From Bryobacterales bacterium (lineage in GTDB: Bacteria > Acidobacteriota > Terriglobia > Bryobacterales > UBA6623), in assembly GCA_028819235.1 (NCBI GenBank), contig JAPPMC010000001.1, positions 79,887 to 143,886 of the forward strand: a stretch of 64,000 nt of DNA. The letters are read 5' to 3'. Below, piece after piece: positions 28,791 to 39,091 of this stretch (positions within the stretch are counted from its first letter, which is position 1; every line of letters starts with the position of its first letter). The notes beneath the pieces were generated by a model. That model did not search any database, was not told the origin of the DNA, and worked only from the letters and a program-made list of their open reading frames with translations. The position numbers were made by a program, and so were the translations under genes.

Positions 28791-30498
28791 ACAGCGCGTG
28801 TAAGCTGGCGTCCGTGGGATGGTCGGTGAGCAGGTCCTCGTATATCCCAATCGCCTCTTCGAGCCGACCTTCAAGGGCCAGAGCCGTGGCCAAGTCCCGG
28901 CGAGGCTCCACTAGGCTTGGCCTAGCTCGCACCGCTTCGCGCAACGGGCCGATTGCGTCCTTCCTATTCCCTCGCAGGAAGCGGATCTTGCCCAGCAGGT
29001 AGTTCGCTGTGCCGTGTCCGGGACTCCAGGCAAGAGTTGCCTCCAGGTGTGGCACGGCCTCGTCGAAGCGCTTCATCTTGAACAACACTCGGCCGATGGC
29101 TTGATCGACAGCGGGATCGTCCGGACTGGATTGCTTCGCGGCTCGAAACTCTGCAAGGGCACTCTCGAAGTCGTACTTGGGGCCGCGTTCGAATGCCTCC
29201 CCACGTAGCAGGCGGACCCCCGGTGCATCCGGGTTGAGTTCGAACAGTCGTTCCGCTGCTTGCGATGCGAGTCCCTCGTATGTCTTTCCCAGCAGGTAGA
29301 GCGTCTCCGGATCCTCCCGATCCTTTTGCTGCACCCGGTCGAGCTGTTCCAGGGCGATTCGGAGCTCTCCCTCGGCGATCCTGCAGCGGGCCAGGATGAG
29401 CCTCGCAGCTGCCGTTTCTGGCCGACGGGCCAGCAAGCGTTCCAGAAGCTCCGCGGCCTCGGTCGCTCGGCCTCGCTTGTATGCTCCAATCGCGTCCTCA
29501 AATGTCGGCTGGGCAGCTTCCGGGCTGCGCGCAGGGACCTTGGGAGCAGGATCAACGCCGCCCGCCTTCATTGCCTCCTCCAAGAGTTCGCGGGTGACCT
29601 CATCGTTCGGCCGGTATCGTCTGGCGAGCCTAAGATGCGCCAATGCTGCCGATGCGTCGCCAACGTCCAGTTGGTACGCGCCCAGCATCAGGTGCGCCTC
29701 CGCGCTGAGCGGGTCGTTCTCGAGCTCCCGACGGAATTCGTCCGCACCCTTGTCGAAGTTTTCGCCGGCCCACAGAATCTGGCCCCTGAGCAGGTGAAGC
29801 CCGATCAAGCCCGGATCCCGCTCTAGGGCAGCATCGGTTTCCTTCATGGCAGCCTGATCGACGCCATCCATCGCCAGCTCCTCGGCGCGCAGCAGCCGCG
29901 CAGGGGCCGACGTCCCGGCCACTGCCAGCAATTGGCGGAACCACCCGGCCGCATGCTCTGAGTAGGTCCTTGTGAGCAGGAGGAGGATCTCAGCATCGCT
30001 CTGCGCCTTCTCGTGGGCAGCTTCCAGCAGGGGGACCGCCTCGGAATGACGGCCCAACGCCCGGTACGTTGCACCGAGCCAGAACTGCGCCGCGGGCGCG
30101 CCGGAATCCCGCTCCGGTGCCCGCTCCAAGGCTTCCAGCGCCTCTTGAAAGCGGTTCGTCCGGTAGTAGCTGATGCCGAGGTAAAGACTGACCCCAGCCA
30201 GCCCGGGCTGGAGCGAGGCAGCCCGCTGCAAGGCTGCGATTGCCCCGTCGTAGTCCCCGCCGAGGTAGCAGGCTAGGCCCAGACCTCGCTGGTATTCGGG
30301 GGCGTCCGGCCGGAGCGCAGCAATCTCTGCGTACGCCGCCCTCAGCCGCGAATGGTCCTGTGCCTGCTGGGCTTGGGACACTTCGGCGAGAAGTGCCTCA
30401 ACGCGCTGCTGCGCTTCGGGGCCGGACTCCGCGGTGCCCACGAGCCCCGCTCCGACCAGCGCCGACAGCCAGACTGCCCGGCACCAGGTCCCGCGCAC
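28708..30498 (-). CDS. Secreted TPR-repeat protein (A)
   Basis: 596 residues. The N-terminus has a signal-peptide-like run (WLSALVGAGLVGTAES). The rest is tetratricopeptide repeats of about 34 residues, e.g. AEIAALRPDAPEYQRGLGLACYLGGDY and ALERAPERDSGAPAAQFWLGATYRALGRH, ending with RRAGRIEDAKAHAERARTAG. TPRs form a superhelical protein-binding scaffold. It lies 91 bp downstream of a TonB-receptor gene on the same strand, so co-expression and a periplasmic accessory role are likely. Its 3' end converges on a larB remnant. Confidence 0.82.
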   Translation of the reverse strand: MRGTWCRAVWLSALVGAGLVGTAESGPEAQQRVEALLAEVSQAQQAQDHSRLRAAYAEIAALRPDAPEYQRGLGLACYLGGDYDGAIAALQRAASLQPGLAGVSLYLGISYYRTNRFQEALEALERAPERDSGAPAAQFWLGATYRALGRHSEAVPLLEAAHEKAQSDAEILLLLTRTYSEHAAGWFRQLLAVAGTSAPARLLRAEELAMDGVDQAAMKETDAALERDPGLIGLHLLRGQILWAGENFDKGADEFRRELENDPLSAEAHLMLGAYQLDVGDASAALAHLRLARRYRPNDEVTRELLEEAMKAGGVDPAPKVPARSPEAAQPTFEDAIGAYKRGRATEAAELLERLLARRPETAAARLILARCRIAEGELRIALEQLDRVQQKDREDPETLYLLGKTYEGLASQAAERLFELNPDAPGVRLLRGEAFERGPKYDFESALAEFRAAKQSSPDDPAVDQAIGRVLFKMKRFDEAVPHLEATLAWSPGHGTANYLLGKIRFLRGNRKDAIGPLREAVRARPSLVEPRRDLATALALEGRLEEAIGIYEDLLTDHPTDASLHALLATAYRRAGRIEDAKAHAERARTAGHK

Positions 30499-30589
30499 CG
30501 GTTAGATCCTTGGGCGGGGCCCCACAGACGAGAGCCGTCCTGCGGAGCCCCGCAATGGGGGGCGCGTGAAGCGCCCCGTCCGCTGAGGT

Positions 30590-33500
30590 CTAGAAGTAGA
30601 ACTTCGCCGCGATCTGGATTTGCCGCGCATCGCCCGTGCCGGTAATCCTACCCCACGTCGGGAAGTTGGACGGATCCCAGCCGCCGACACCAGGATTGTT
30701 GAAGTTGACGCGGTTGAAGATGTTGAAGAACTCGAACCGCAGCTGGGCGCCGATGTCCTCGGTGATCGGGATGTTCTTGTACACCGAGAAGTCAACCCCC
30801 GCGTGGCCCGGCCCCTCGATGACGTTGCGGCCCGCCGTTCCATACCCGCTGTCGTCACCGACGAAGTCTGGGAGGTTGGGCTGGGCGAACGACGCCGGAT
30901 CGACCCACCTATCTGGTGTGCGTGGATAGGAGATTGCCGATCCCGACAAGTCCGGGCGTTGCTGGGTTCCCCTACCCGCGACGTTGTTGTGGTCGCCCAC
31001 CAGCGTGGGCGTGAGGAAACGCCCGCTCCGCAGCTGGACGATCGTGTTGACCTGCCAGTCGTTGATGATGTGGTTGAGAGCGCCAGTCAGGCCGGTCAGT
31101 CTCGGAAGCCTCCACACCATGTCCGCGCTGAAGATGTGTGCCCGGTGGAAGTCGGACACGCCTATCGAACCGCGCTTGTCCAGGGAGTTTTGCGCCGATG
31201 TGCCACCCCACTGGGAGTTGAGGTCCATCGACTTCGACCAGGAGTAGTTCATCCGGTAGCTCAGCCCCCTGCTGAAGCGCTTCTCCAGCTTGGTCGTCAG
31301 CCCGTGATAGCTGGACACCGCGTCGGACTGGTTCTCGCTGAACGCACCCCAGTGGATGGGGTGCGGGCGGCGCTGCTGAATGGTCTCGCCATCGGCAGCC
31401 GGTCCGGGCACGGCATTGTTGCCGTCGATGAAGGAGCTCAGCCTCGTGCCCTTGGAGCCGACGTAGTTGACTTCCCACATAAGGTCCTCCGCTAGCTGAC
31501 GCTGGATGCCGAAGTTCCACTGCTGGATGTACGGCATGGCGTTGTCGCGTCGGGCCGTATGCTGAGCGCTCGGCCTAGAGGGATCGAGTGCCGGGAACGG
31601 GTTGTCCGACGACACCTCGTAGAACGTCTTGTTCACGGCGCTGAAGTTCTGGCCTAGGGCGAATGGGAAGTTGCCACGCATGTGGTTCCCTTCCCAAGCG
31701 ATGTTGGACCCGTAGAAGATTGAGTACCCTCCGCGGATTGTCGTCTTCTGCCCCAGCAGGTATGCGAATCCGAATCGCGGCGCCAAGTTGTTCCTGTCCG
31801 GGACGATGAAGGTGGGAGTGGTGTTCGCGGCCTCCCCGGTGATCGGGTTCGGGCCGGCGAACACGAACTGGTTGCCTATAGCGTCGAACCAAGATGCGTT
31901 CGGGGGATTGTTCCGGCTGCTGTACCATGACGTCCACTCGTACCGAAGGCCGAAGTTCATGGTCAGGTTGCGGGTCAGCTTGATGTCGTCCTGAAAGTAG
32001 ATGTGCGTCAGGTCCTGCTTCATGTTGGCCTCCGTGCAGGACGAGCAGCCTGGGGCCTCGAGTGGCTGGATGCGACCGCCGGAGGACGGCACGCCGAGAA
32101 GGAAGCTGGCGTACGAGAAGCCCGTCAGGCCGGCTGTGTCCTGCGGGTCCGATGTCGGCACGCGGTCGTGGGCCACTGAGGCGAAGACGCCGTCGTGGAG
32201 CACGTGCCGCACCTTCACGTCGGCACCGACCTTGATCGTGTGATTGCCTGCGATCTTGGTGAACGACGGTATGAACTGCCACGTCCGCTGCGGTCCTGAA
32301 ACGAACGCCGTCAGCCCGGCGCCGGCGAAGCCCGAGACCGAGATGTTGATCGGGAAGTCAAAGTCCTCGCGGAATGTTCCGGGCGATCCAGCCACCAGCT
32401 GCGGGAGGCCCAGAGGTTCCGTGCGGCGCTGGATGTTGTCGGAGTTGTAGCCGAACTTGAACTCGAAGATGGATGTCGGGCTGAACATGTGCGTGTCGCT
32501 GACCGCCATGTTCCGAAACTTGTTGAAGAACGACACCTCGCGCCCGGGGAAGGACTGCGGAGACAGGTTCTCGTTGTCAGCCCACGACCAGCGCACGAAG
32601 AAGTTGTTGTTGTCGCTCACCTGGTGGTCCAGCCTGAGGTTGATCTGGTCGTCGTCGCGCCTGTCCGGGGTGGTGTTGATGAAGTTGTTCGCCTGCCCTG
32701 GGAGGTTCGGGGTGAACGGGCCGAACACCGCGTCCTGCCACGTTGTGGCGAGGCTGTGGAATCGGCTCTGGGGAATCGAGTTGTTCGCGAATGGCTGGCG
32801 AGAGAGAACGCCCCCTGGGCCCTCCTCCGTGGTAAGGATGTCGTAGATCTGGCCGATCGGGGACCCGTCGGTGTTTGTCAGGAAGGTACCGCCCCGCATC
32901 TCTTGGGTAGGTACGGCATTGAGGATCGTGCTCTCCCGGCGGAACCGGAACGACTCCCAGTTGGCGAACCAGAACGTGCGGTTGCGTTTAACCGGCCCGC
33001 CCACGGCCGCCCCGAACTGGTTCCAGCGGAACGCAGGCCGGGTCGGCGCGAAGAAAGTGCGGGCGTCAAGCTTGTCGTTGCGGAAAAACTCGAACAGGCT
33101 GCCGTGCACCTCGTTCGTGCCGGACTTGATGGCCACGTTGACGTTCGCGCCCGCCGCGTCCCCGAACTCGGCATTCGTGATGTTCGTCTGGACGGTGAAT
33201 TCCTGAATGGCGTCCAGCGATGGCCGGATCCCGTAATGCTTGAAGAAGGTCTCGTTGTTGTTCACCCCGTCCAGGGTGTAGTTGTTCTGGTCGCTGCGGT
33301 TCCCGGTCACGGCGACAGTCTGGCCGCCAATGATGAAGAACCCGCCGGCACTCGCGCCGGGCGCGGCTCCCGGGAGCAGGAGCGTGAGCTGGGTCATGTC
33401 CCTCCCGTTCAGCGGCAATTCGACGACCTTCTCGTTGGCAACGACCGTTCCGAGCGTCGAGCGGGTCGTTTCCAGCAGCGGTGCGACGCTTGAGGAGACT

Positions 33501-33877
33501 TCGATGGTCTCGACCACATCGCCGATCTGCAGTGCGATGTCCACGCGCACCGACTCGTTCACCCGAAGGATGATGCCCTCGGCGCGAGACGTCTTGAACC
33601 CGTCCATTTCCACCGTCAGGTCGTACGCGCCTGGCAAGAGGTTCACGACACTGTAGTCGCCCGTGGCGCTCGTCTGCACTGAGCGCGCGATGTTTGTGCT
33701 CTGGTTCGTCGCCGTGACCAGGGCTGTCGGAATGACAGCGTCTTGCGCGTCGGTGACGCGACCGACAAGTGTGCCGTATGTGTTCTGGCCCAGCGCCGTT
33801 CCCGCAAATGCGGTCAGGAGCGCCAGCGATCCCGCAATCCTGATCCAGCGGGCCGAGTGGCCCGATCTCGATTTCAC
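30590..33877 (-). CDS. Oar-type TonB-dependent receptor (A)
   Basis: About 1,095 residues. GTG 33877 is taken as the start because a signal peptide follows immediately (WIRIAGSLALLTAFAG, cleavage after ALGQ) and AAGGAC lies upstream; an in-frame ATG at 33964 adds Cys/Trp-rich non-signal sequence. Domains: a carboxypeptidase-like regulatory domain (about 33-115, TLVGRVTDAQDAVIPTALV), a plug (about 120-240, ELPLNGRDMTQL, YTLDGVNNNETF) and a 22-strand-type outer-membrane barrel ending in KFYF with terminal Phe. It imports large or scarce substrates using TonB energy, and the Oar type is abundant in Acidobacteriota. The substrate is unknown, but the adjacent PSD1/DUF1501 genes suggest an organic polymer. 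Confidence 0.92.
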   Translation of the reverse strand: MKSRSGHSARWIRIAGSLALLTAFAGTALGQNTYGTLVGRVTDAQDAVIPTALVTATNQSTNIARSVQTSATGDYSVVNLLPGAYDLTVEMDGFKTSRAEGIILRVNESVRVDIALQIGDVVETIEVSSSVAPLLETTRSTLGTVVANEKVVELPLNGRDMTQLTLLLPGAAPGASAGGFFIIGGQTVAVTGNRSDQNNYTLDGVNNNETFFKHYGIRPSLDAIQEFTVQTNITNAEFGDAAGANVNVAIKSGTNEVHGSLFEFFRNDKLDARTFFAPTRPAFRWNQFGAAVGGPVKRNRTFWFANWESFRFRRESTILNAVPTQEMRGGTFLTNTDGSPIGQIYDILTTEEGPGGVLSRQPFANNSIPQSRFHSLATTWQDAVFGPFTPNLPGQANNFINTTPDRRDDDQINLRLDHQVSDNNNFFVRWSWADNENLSPQSFPGREVSFFNKFRNMAVSDTHMFSPTSIFEFKFGYNSDNIQRRTEPLGLPQLVAGSPGTFREDFDFPINISVSGFAGAGLTAFVSGPQRTWQFIPSFTKIAGNHTIKVGADVKVRHVLHDGVFASVAHDRVPTSDPQDTAGLTGFSYASFLLGVPSSGGRIQPLEAPGCSSCTEANMKQDLTHIYFQDDIKLTRNLTMNFGLRYEWTSWYSSRNNPPNASWFDAIGNQFVFAGPNPITGEAANTTPTFIVPDRNNLAPRFGFAYLLGQKTTIRGGYSIFYGSNIAWEGNHMRGNFPFALGQNFSAVNKTFYEVSSDNPFPALDPSRPSAQHTARRDNAMPYIQQWNFGIQRQLAEDLMWEVNYVGSKGTRLSSFIDGNNAVPGPAADGETIQQRRPHPIHWGAFSENQSDAVSSYHGLTTKLEKRFSRGLSYRMNYSWSKSMDLNSQWGGTSAQNSLDKRGSIGVSDFHRAHIFSADMVWRLPRLTGLTGALNHIINDWQVNTIVQLRSGRFLTPTLVGDHNNVAGRGTQQRPDLSGSAISYPRTPDRWVDPASFAQPNLPDFVGDDSGYGTAGRNVIEGPGHAGVDFSVYKNIPITEDIGAQLRFEFFNIFNRVNFNNPGVGGWDPSNFPTWGRITGTGDARQIQIAAKFYF

Positions 33878-34222
33878 CTCTAGTACCGTCCTTTCGAGTT
33901 TCCAGTCAGGGCATGCGAGGCAGATCCTTCGGCAAGCCCACGCGTCCGGTCGTCCGACGCCCACAGGATGACGGAAGCAACAGACCCCTCAGGCCGGGCG
34001 AGCAACCGCCCAAAACCAACTAGGAACGTTTCTGTGCTCCCCAACGACCGCCCCAAGGATATGCGCCAGAAGGAAGCGCGTCAACTGGGATAGGGCGGGT
34101 CGCCGCCCTTCATCGGGTTCTCGGCTGAAATCTCGCCACTTGCGACACAGTTGGGCCGCATCAAACGCTTGTCAGACTCGATGACTCTGGCGGGGCCAAG
34201 CCGCGCCCGCGAACCGCTCTGA
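33878..34222. promoter_or_regulatory. Gap between DUF1501 gene and TonB receptor A
   Basis: About 345 bp on the 5' side of the receptor gene, so its promoter probably lies here. No clear promoter or hairpin was recognised. Its length suggests the receptor is transcribed separately from the PSD1-DUF1501 pair. Confidence 0.35.
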
Positions 34223-35704
34223 TCAGCTCAATATCTCTGTGACCACACGTGCCGGGAACTCGTCGGTCAGGCGCTCGTTCCGCCCGTCGTGGGTGTAGAC
34301 AAGATCGCGGTGGTTGAGTCCGATCTGGTGCAGAATCGTCGCGTGCAGGTCGTGTACGCTGACCCGATTCTCGACAGCCTTGTAACCGATCTCGTCGGTA
34401 GCGCCGTGAACGGTTCCGCCCTTGACGCCTGCCCCCGCCAGCCAGACGGTGAACCCGGTCGGGCCGTGGTCGCGCCCGGCGACACCCGCCTCGCGGCTTT
34501 GCGCTAGCGGGAGCCTCCCAAATTCTCCGCCCCAGACCAGCAGCGTCTGGTCGAACAGCCCAGTCCGCTTAAGGTCACGGATCAGTGCCGCAATAGGCTG
34601 GTCAGTCTTGCCGCAGGCATAGCGCAGGGACTTGTCCAGGTTCTCGTGGTTGTCCCAGATTTGGCCTTCGATGTAGATTTGCACGAGCCGGACCCCGCGC
34701 TCCACAAGCCGTCGCGCCATCAGGCACCGCTTCCCATAGGAGGCGGTCCGCTCGTCGTTGAGGCCGTACATGTCCCGCGTCTGTTTGCTCTCCTGCATCA
34801 CGTCAAGGGCGTCAGTGGCTGCCAGCTGCATCCGGGCGGCGAGCTCGTAGTTCATGATTCGGGCTTCGAGTTCGGAGTGGCCGACGCGGAGCTCCCGATG
34901 GCGACGGTCCATCCGGGCCAGCAAGGAACGGGCGAGATCCAATACTGGCGGAGGGTACTCTTCGTCGGGCTGAAGATTGAGCAGCGGGGAGCCCTCGGAC
35001 CGGACCCTCGTACCTTGGTAAACCGGAGGCAGCCAGCCCGCCTGCCAGTTCTGGATGTGGTTCACCGGCAGTCCCTTGGGATCATCGAGGACAACGTAAG
35101 CGGGCAGATTCTGGTTCTCAGATCCGAGGGCATAGACGATCCAGGAACCGATCGAGGGTCGGCTCGAAAACTGCCGGCCGCCCTGCATGATGAAGATCGC
35201 GGGCTCGTGATTGAAGTGTGTCGTGAACGTTGACCGGATGAAAGCGATGTCGTCGACCTGGCCGGCCAAGTGCGGCAGAATCTCCGAGATCTCGATCCCC
35301 GCTTGGCCTTGCTTCGCGAAGCTATAAGGCGATGGCATGAATCCGCCGGCTTCGTTGATGAACTCGATGTCGTTGGCCAAGTCGCGCCCCGGCGGTTGGC
35401 CCTCGTATTTGGCCAACGCCGGTTTCGGGTCGAAGAGGTCGACTTGGCTCGGGCCGCCGTTCATGAAGAACTGGATCACGGACTTGGCCTTGGGCTCGAA
35501 GTGCGGCGGCCGTACCCCTAGGTCATAGACCCGACGTTCCCCAACTGCTGCGGCTGCCGATTTCGGCATCAGCAAGTCTCGGCCCAGCAGCGATGCCAAG
35601 GCCGCACCATGAAGGCCGTCTCCGACACGCGAGAAGAAGTCCCGCCGCGAAGGCTGTTGCGCCGTGTGGCCCCTTTTTCCCCGGTGATTCCTGTACGCCT
35701 TCAT
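34223..35704 (-). CDS. DUF1501 protein, Tat-exported (A)
   Basis: About 493 residues from ATG 35704; an in-frame ATG 24 bases upstream overlaps the PSD1 gene. The leader contains RRDFFSRVGDGLHGAALASLLG, a twin-arginine signal. The body shows DUF1501 features: FMNGGPSQVDLFDPKP, HFNHEPAIFIMQGGR, SRPSIGSWIVYALGSENQNLPAYVVL, and the late WGGEFGRLP and GRDHGPTGFTVWLAG. These resemble an alkaline-phosphatase/sulfatase-superfamily fold. The biochemical activity is not established. It follows the PSD1 gene by 16 bp, the usual pairing. Confidence 0.9.
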   Translation of the reverse strand: MKAYRNHRGKRGHTAQQPSRRDFFSRVGDGLHGAALASLLGRDLLMPKSAAAAVGERRVYDLGVRPPHFEPKAKSVIQFFMNGGPSQVDLFDPKPALAKYEGQPPGRDLANDIEFINEAGGFMPSPYSFAKQGQAGIEISEILPHLAGQVDDIAFIRSTFTTHFNHEPAIFIMQGGRQFSSRPSIGSWIVYALGSENQNLPAYVVLDDPKGLPVNHIQNWQAGWLPPVYQGTRVRSEGSPLLNLQPDEEYPPPVLDLARSLLARMDRRHRELRVGHSELEARIMNYELAARMQLAATDALDVMQESKQTRDMYGLNDERTASYGKRCLMARRLVERGVRLVQIYIEGQIWDNHENLDKSLRYACGKTDQPIAALIRDLKRTGLFDQTLLVWGGEFGRLPLAQSREAGVAGRDHGPTGFTVWLAGAGVKGGTVHGATDEIGYKAVENRVSVHDLHATILHQIGLNHRDLVYTHDGRNERLTDEFPARVVTEILS

Positions 35705-35720
35705 GCTCGCTCTGCCCCGC

Positions 35721-38666
35721 TCAATCAATGTAGATGAATTCCGCCGAGTTCAGGACGGTGTGGCACAGTGTCGCCAGCGCGAGCCAGCGTGCCTTTGACT
35801 TCTTCGGCTCCATCGGAACGCGCTCGTCCAGCCTGCGCTCCCAAGCCTTGGCCATCTCCCCCAGCGCGTTCGTGCCCTCGGCGAGTTCCTCCACGGTTGG
35901 CCGACGTGCCAGTGCAGTCAGGTAGACCCGTTCCACCTGTGCCTGAGGGGCTTCCCCGACTGCGTCGATCACGCGTCCGGCCATGTAGCGGGAATTGGCG
36001 CGCAGAATCTCGCTGTTCATCATCTGGAGAGCTTGCGATGCAACCGTCGACTTCGACCTCCTCAGGCAGTTGGGCTTCAGTTGCGGAGCGTCGAACGATT
36101 CCAGAATCGTGATTGGCCGCGAGCGCCGCTGCTGAACGTATATGCTGCGCCGCTGACCGGCGTCCGTGTCCTTGCCCACCACCTCGCCGTCCGGCTTGAC
36201 CTCGATTTCGTCCGGAGGTCCAAATGGATTCGGATCGAGGCGCTGGGCAACCTTGAGCACGGAGTCGCGAATGGCGTCGGCACCCAGCCGCCGCGTGGGG
36301 AACCGGGACAAGAACACGTTCTCGGGATCTGCGCTCTGGGCGGGCTCCTCGATCCGGGAGCTCTGGCGATATGCAGTGGAGGTCAGGATCATTCGGTGGA
36401 GTGCCTTGAGGCTCCAGCCCTTCTCGACGAATTCCACGGCCAGCCAGTCCAGCAGTGCCGGGTGCGTCGGCGGTGTACCTGTTCGGCCGAAGTTGCCCTC
36501 GCTCTCCACGATTCCCCGGCCGAAGTAGTGCTGCCAAATGCGATTCACGATCACGCGGGCGGTCAGCGGATGGCTCGGTTGCACCAGCCACCTTGCCAGC
36601 GCAAGCCGGCGGCCGCTCGACCATTCGAGGGGTTGCAGATCGTAGGGTTCGACGTCCTCGCTGAGGACCGACGGCACACCGGGGTCCACTCTCGGGCCGG
36701 GATTGCGGTGTTCCCCGCGGTAGAGAACGTGAACGGGCGTGGGCTCTCCACCCATATCGAAGATGGCTCGAACCTTGGGTTTCGTCCGCAGGTTTAGCCT
36801 TGCCTTGACCAACGCATCGAGTAGCGCGCGGGCCTCCTCGCTAGGCTCGCTTGAGTCTTGTGCCGCATCTTCTCCCCTCGGTTCGGGCGCGAGCCCGTCG
36901 CTCAAGACCTTGCGGGTGTCGACCAGCGCGTCCTGCGGAACAGGCACTTCCAGCAGCTTCCTGCGGACATTCTCGGGCAGCTCCCGCAGCTTGTTGGCCA
37001 AGTCCGCGATCTCGGCCTCGATCGGGGCGTTGTGGCGCGCGACCTCGTCCACCGCCTTTGCTGGCGCTCCCGGTAGGAGCCGCGTGTTGGTCTCGTTCCA
37101 GTCCGCGTCCGGGCCAATGTCGGCTTCGCTGGGAGAGAGCCAGTCATAGGGGTCGTACGCGGTCCTGAGGATCGCGCTGAGGCGGTAGTAGTCGCGCTGC
37201 GGAATCGGGTCGTACTTGTGGTCGTGGCACCGTGCGCAGGCGACCGTGAGGCCCATGACCGTCGAGGTCAGAATCTGCAGCTGGTCCGCGACGACCGTGA
37301 GGCGTTCGGCGACGAATCCTTGGGAAACGCTGTAGGTCCCGTCCGGGCCCATGCGCATGAAGCCGGTGGCAACCAGCTTGTCTCCCAGTTCGGGCTTGAG
37401 CGGGAGCGGCTCTTGCCTGTAGTTGAAGAGTTCGTCGCCTGCGATCTGCTCAACCAAGAATTCGTCATAGGGCTTGTCGGAGTTGAGCGCCCGGATGACC
37501 CAGTCGCGGTAGCGCCAGGCATGTGGCCGAACCGCGTCGTAGTCCACCTGCCCTTCAGAGTCGGCGTAGCCCGCAGCGTCAAGCCAGCGCTTTCCCCAAT
37601 GCTCGCCATACGCCGGGGATTCGAGCAACCGGTCCACCAGACGTTCGTAGCTGTCCTCGCTGTCGTCTGCCACGAAGGCATCGATTTCGGCGACCGAGGG
37701 TGGAAGCCCGGTGACGTCGAAGTAGGCGCGCCGAACCAAGGTCACGCGGTCGGCGTCGTCGGAGAATGCGAGGTTGCTCTCCTCAAGCTTGGCCAGCAGG
37801 AATCGATCGGTCGGCTGCCGAACGCGATTCTCGGCATTGACCTTAGGGGGAGACTGCCTGCGCGGGGGCCGGAATGCCCAGAACTCACGGTCTGCCTGGC
37901 TGACCAACGGGTCCGTGTCCGGATCAACAACGACCGGCGGGTCCTCGTCCCACTGGGCTCCCGCACTGATCCACTCGCGCAGCTTGTCCAGCTCCTGGGA
38001 GGTGACCGGTCGGTACGACAGTCTGGCCTGGTCCGCCTCAGGAGGCATCTCTTCGGCTGCAATGCGGCGAATGAGCAGGCTGGCGTCCGGATCGCCTGGA
38101 ACGATGGCGGGCCCAGACGCTCCCCCTCTGAGCGCTGCCTCTCGTGTCCGCAGATCCAGTCCGCCTTCTTGCCGCCGGCGTCCGTGACAGAGGAGGCACT
38201 TGACATTGACGACGGTGACCAGGATGTCGCGCGGGTCAACCTGTCCTAGCGTGCTGTCACCTGTCGCTCCAGAGATCTCCCCTTCCAGCAGTGCTCCACC
38301 CTCGATCCAGCGACGAATCAGGTCCACTTCCGCCGATGCCAGCTTCTCGCCGCCCATCGGCATGGCGCCCGATGAGGTCTTCTGGAGCAGCAGGCTGTCC
38401 ACTGGCGCTCCCGGAACGACCGCTGGTCCGGACTTACCGCCGTGTAAGAGAGCCCCTCGCGTTCGGACATCCAGTCCGGCCTGCGGAGATGTCTCTCCGT
38501 GGCAAACCACACAGTGCTGCTCGAGGATCGGGGCGACGTGCGGCTCGAACCGAGGTTCGTCTGGTCGCTGCGCCAATACGGTCGGCGAGGCGATCGACAG
38601 CGAAACCGCTGGCGCCACGAGACGCAGGGAGAGGCGAACTACTGGAGGAAGCGCACGGGCGTGCAT
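35721..38666 (-). CDS. PSCyt1/PSCyt2/PSD1 (DUF1549-DUF1553) haem-motif protein (A)
   Basis: About 981 residues from ATG 38666, which opens a hydrophobic leader (VVRLSLRLVAPAVSLSIASP) ending at VLAQ; longer in-frame starts are Arg/Pro-rich and overlap the divergent gene. Two cytochrome-like PSCyt1 units carry CVVCH and CLLCH. The DUF1549 domain includes WLDAAGYADSEGQ and a third CxxCH, CARCHDHKYDP. The DUF1553 domain includes LARWLVQPSHPLTARVIVNRIWQHYFGRG. It is probably periplasmic and may bind haem c covalently. Function is unproven; proposed roles are in oxidation or degradation of complex carbohydrates. It is coupled to a DUF1501 gene. Confidence 0.92.
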   Translation of the reverse strand: MHARALPPVVRLSLRLVAPAVSLSIASPTVLAQRPDEPRFEPHVAPILEQHCVVCHGETSPQAGLDVRTRGALLHGGKSGPAVVPGAPVDSLLLQKTSSGAMPMGGEKLASAEVDLIRRWIEGGALLEGEISGATGDSTLGQVDPRDILVTVVNVKCLLCHGRRRQEGGLDLRTREAALRGGASGPAIVPGDPDASLLIRRIAAEEMPPEADQARLSYRPVTSQELDKLREWISAGAQWDEDPPVVVDPDTDPLVSQADREFWAFRPPRRQSPPKVNAENRVRQPTDRFLLAKLEESNLAFSDDADRVTLVRRAYFDVTGLPPSVAEIDAFVADDSEDSYERLVDRLLESPAYGEHWGKRWLDAAGYADSEGQVDYDAVRPHAWRYRDWVIRALNSDKPYDEFLVEQIAGDELFNYRQEPLPLKPELGDKLVATGFMRMGPDGTYSVSQGFVAERLTVVADQLQILTSTVMGLTVACARCHDHKYDPIPQRDYYRLSAILRTAYDPYDWLSPSEADIGPDADWNETNTRLLPGAPAKAVDEVARHNAPIEAEIADLANKLRELPENVRRKLLEVPVPQDALVDTRKVLSDGLAPEPRGEDAAQDSSEPSEEARALLDALVKARLNLRTKPKVRAIFDMGGEPTPVHVLYRGEHRNPGPRVDPGVPSVLSEDVEPYDLQPLEWSSGRRLALARWLVQPSHPLTARVIVNRIWQHYFGRGIVESEGNFGRTGTPPTHPALLDWLAVEFVEKGWSLKALHRMILTSTAYRQSSRIEEPAQSADPENVFLSRFPTRRLGADAIRDSVLKVAQRLDPNPFGPPDEIEVKPDGEVVGKDTDAGQRRSIYVQQRRSRPITILESFDAPQLKPNCLRRSKSTVASQALQMMNSEILRANSRYMAGRVIDAVGEAPQAQVERVYLTALARRPTVEELAEGTNALGEMAKAWERRLDERVPMEPKKSKARWLALATLCHTVLNSAEFIYID

Positions 38667-39091
38667 TGCACCGGCTCCACCATCCGGGGGGAGTGTACCA
38701 CAGGGCACGGCTCTCGGGCTGCCAGATCCTCTACCTGCACAGCGCAATTCGCAAGAATTGACCCGGGTTTCCAGGTCCAACGGCCGGCCGCCATCCGCGG
38801 TGTGCCGTCTCTGCGGTCGCCACACTTCGCGGGCTTCAGCCAGAACTCCGTGCACACACCGACGACCGGAGATCGCTTTCCGGTCGGAGAAAGTGGACTC
38901 GGCCGGAACCGTGCCCTGCGAGCTTCCCTCACGGACACTGGCTATTGTCCGGGGAATGGCAGGCGGCCAACTCGGCTTCGCCCTTGGTGCGGCCGTTGGG
39001 TGGCGACACGCTGGCAAGGGGGGCTCCCATCGGAGACTCGAACGTTGGCCATACGGCTATACACTGGGTGCGGGCGTTCCCGCCACCGCGC
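38667..39091. promoter_or_regulatory. Divergent region between PSD1 (A) and TPR (B) genes
   Basis: About 425 bp with frames open on both strands through in-frame extensions of the flanking genes, but codons there look non-coding (Arg/Pro-rich). Promoters for both directions are expected; none could be pinpointed. Confidence 0.35.
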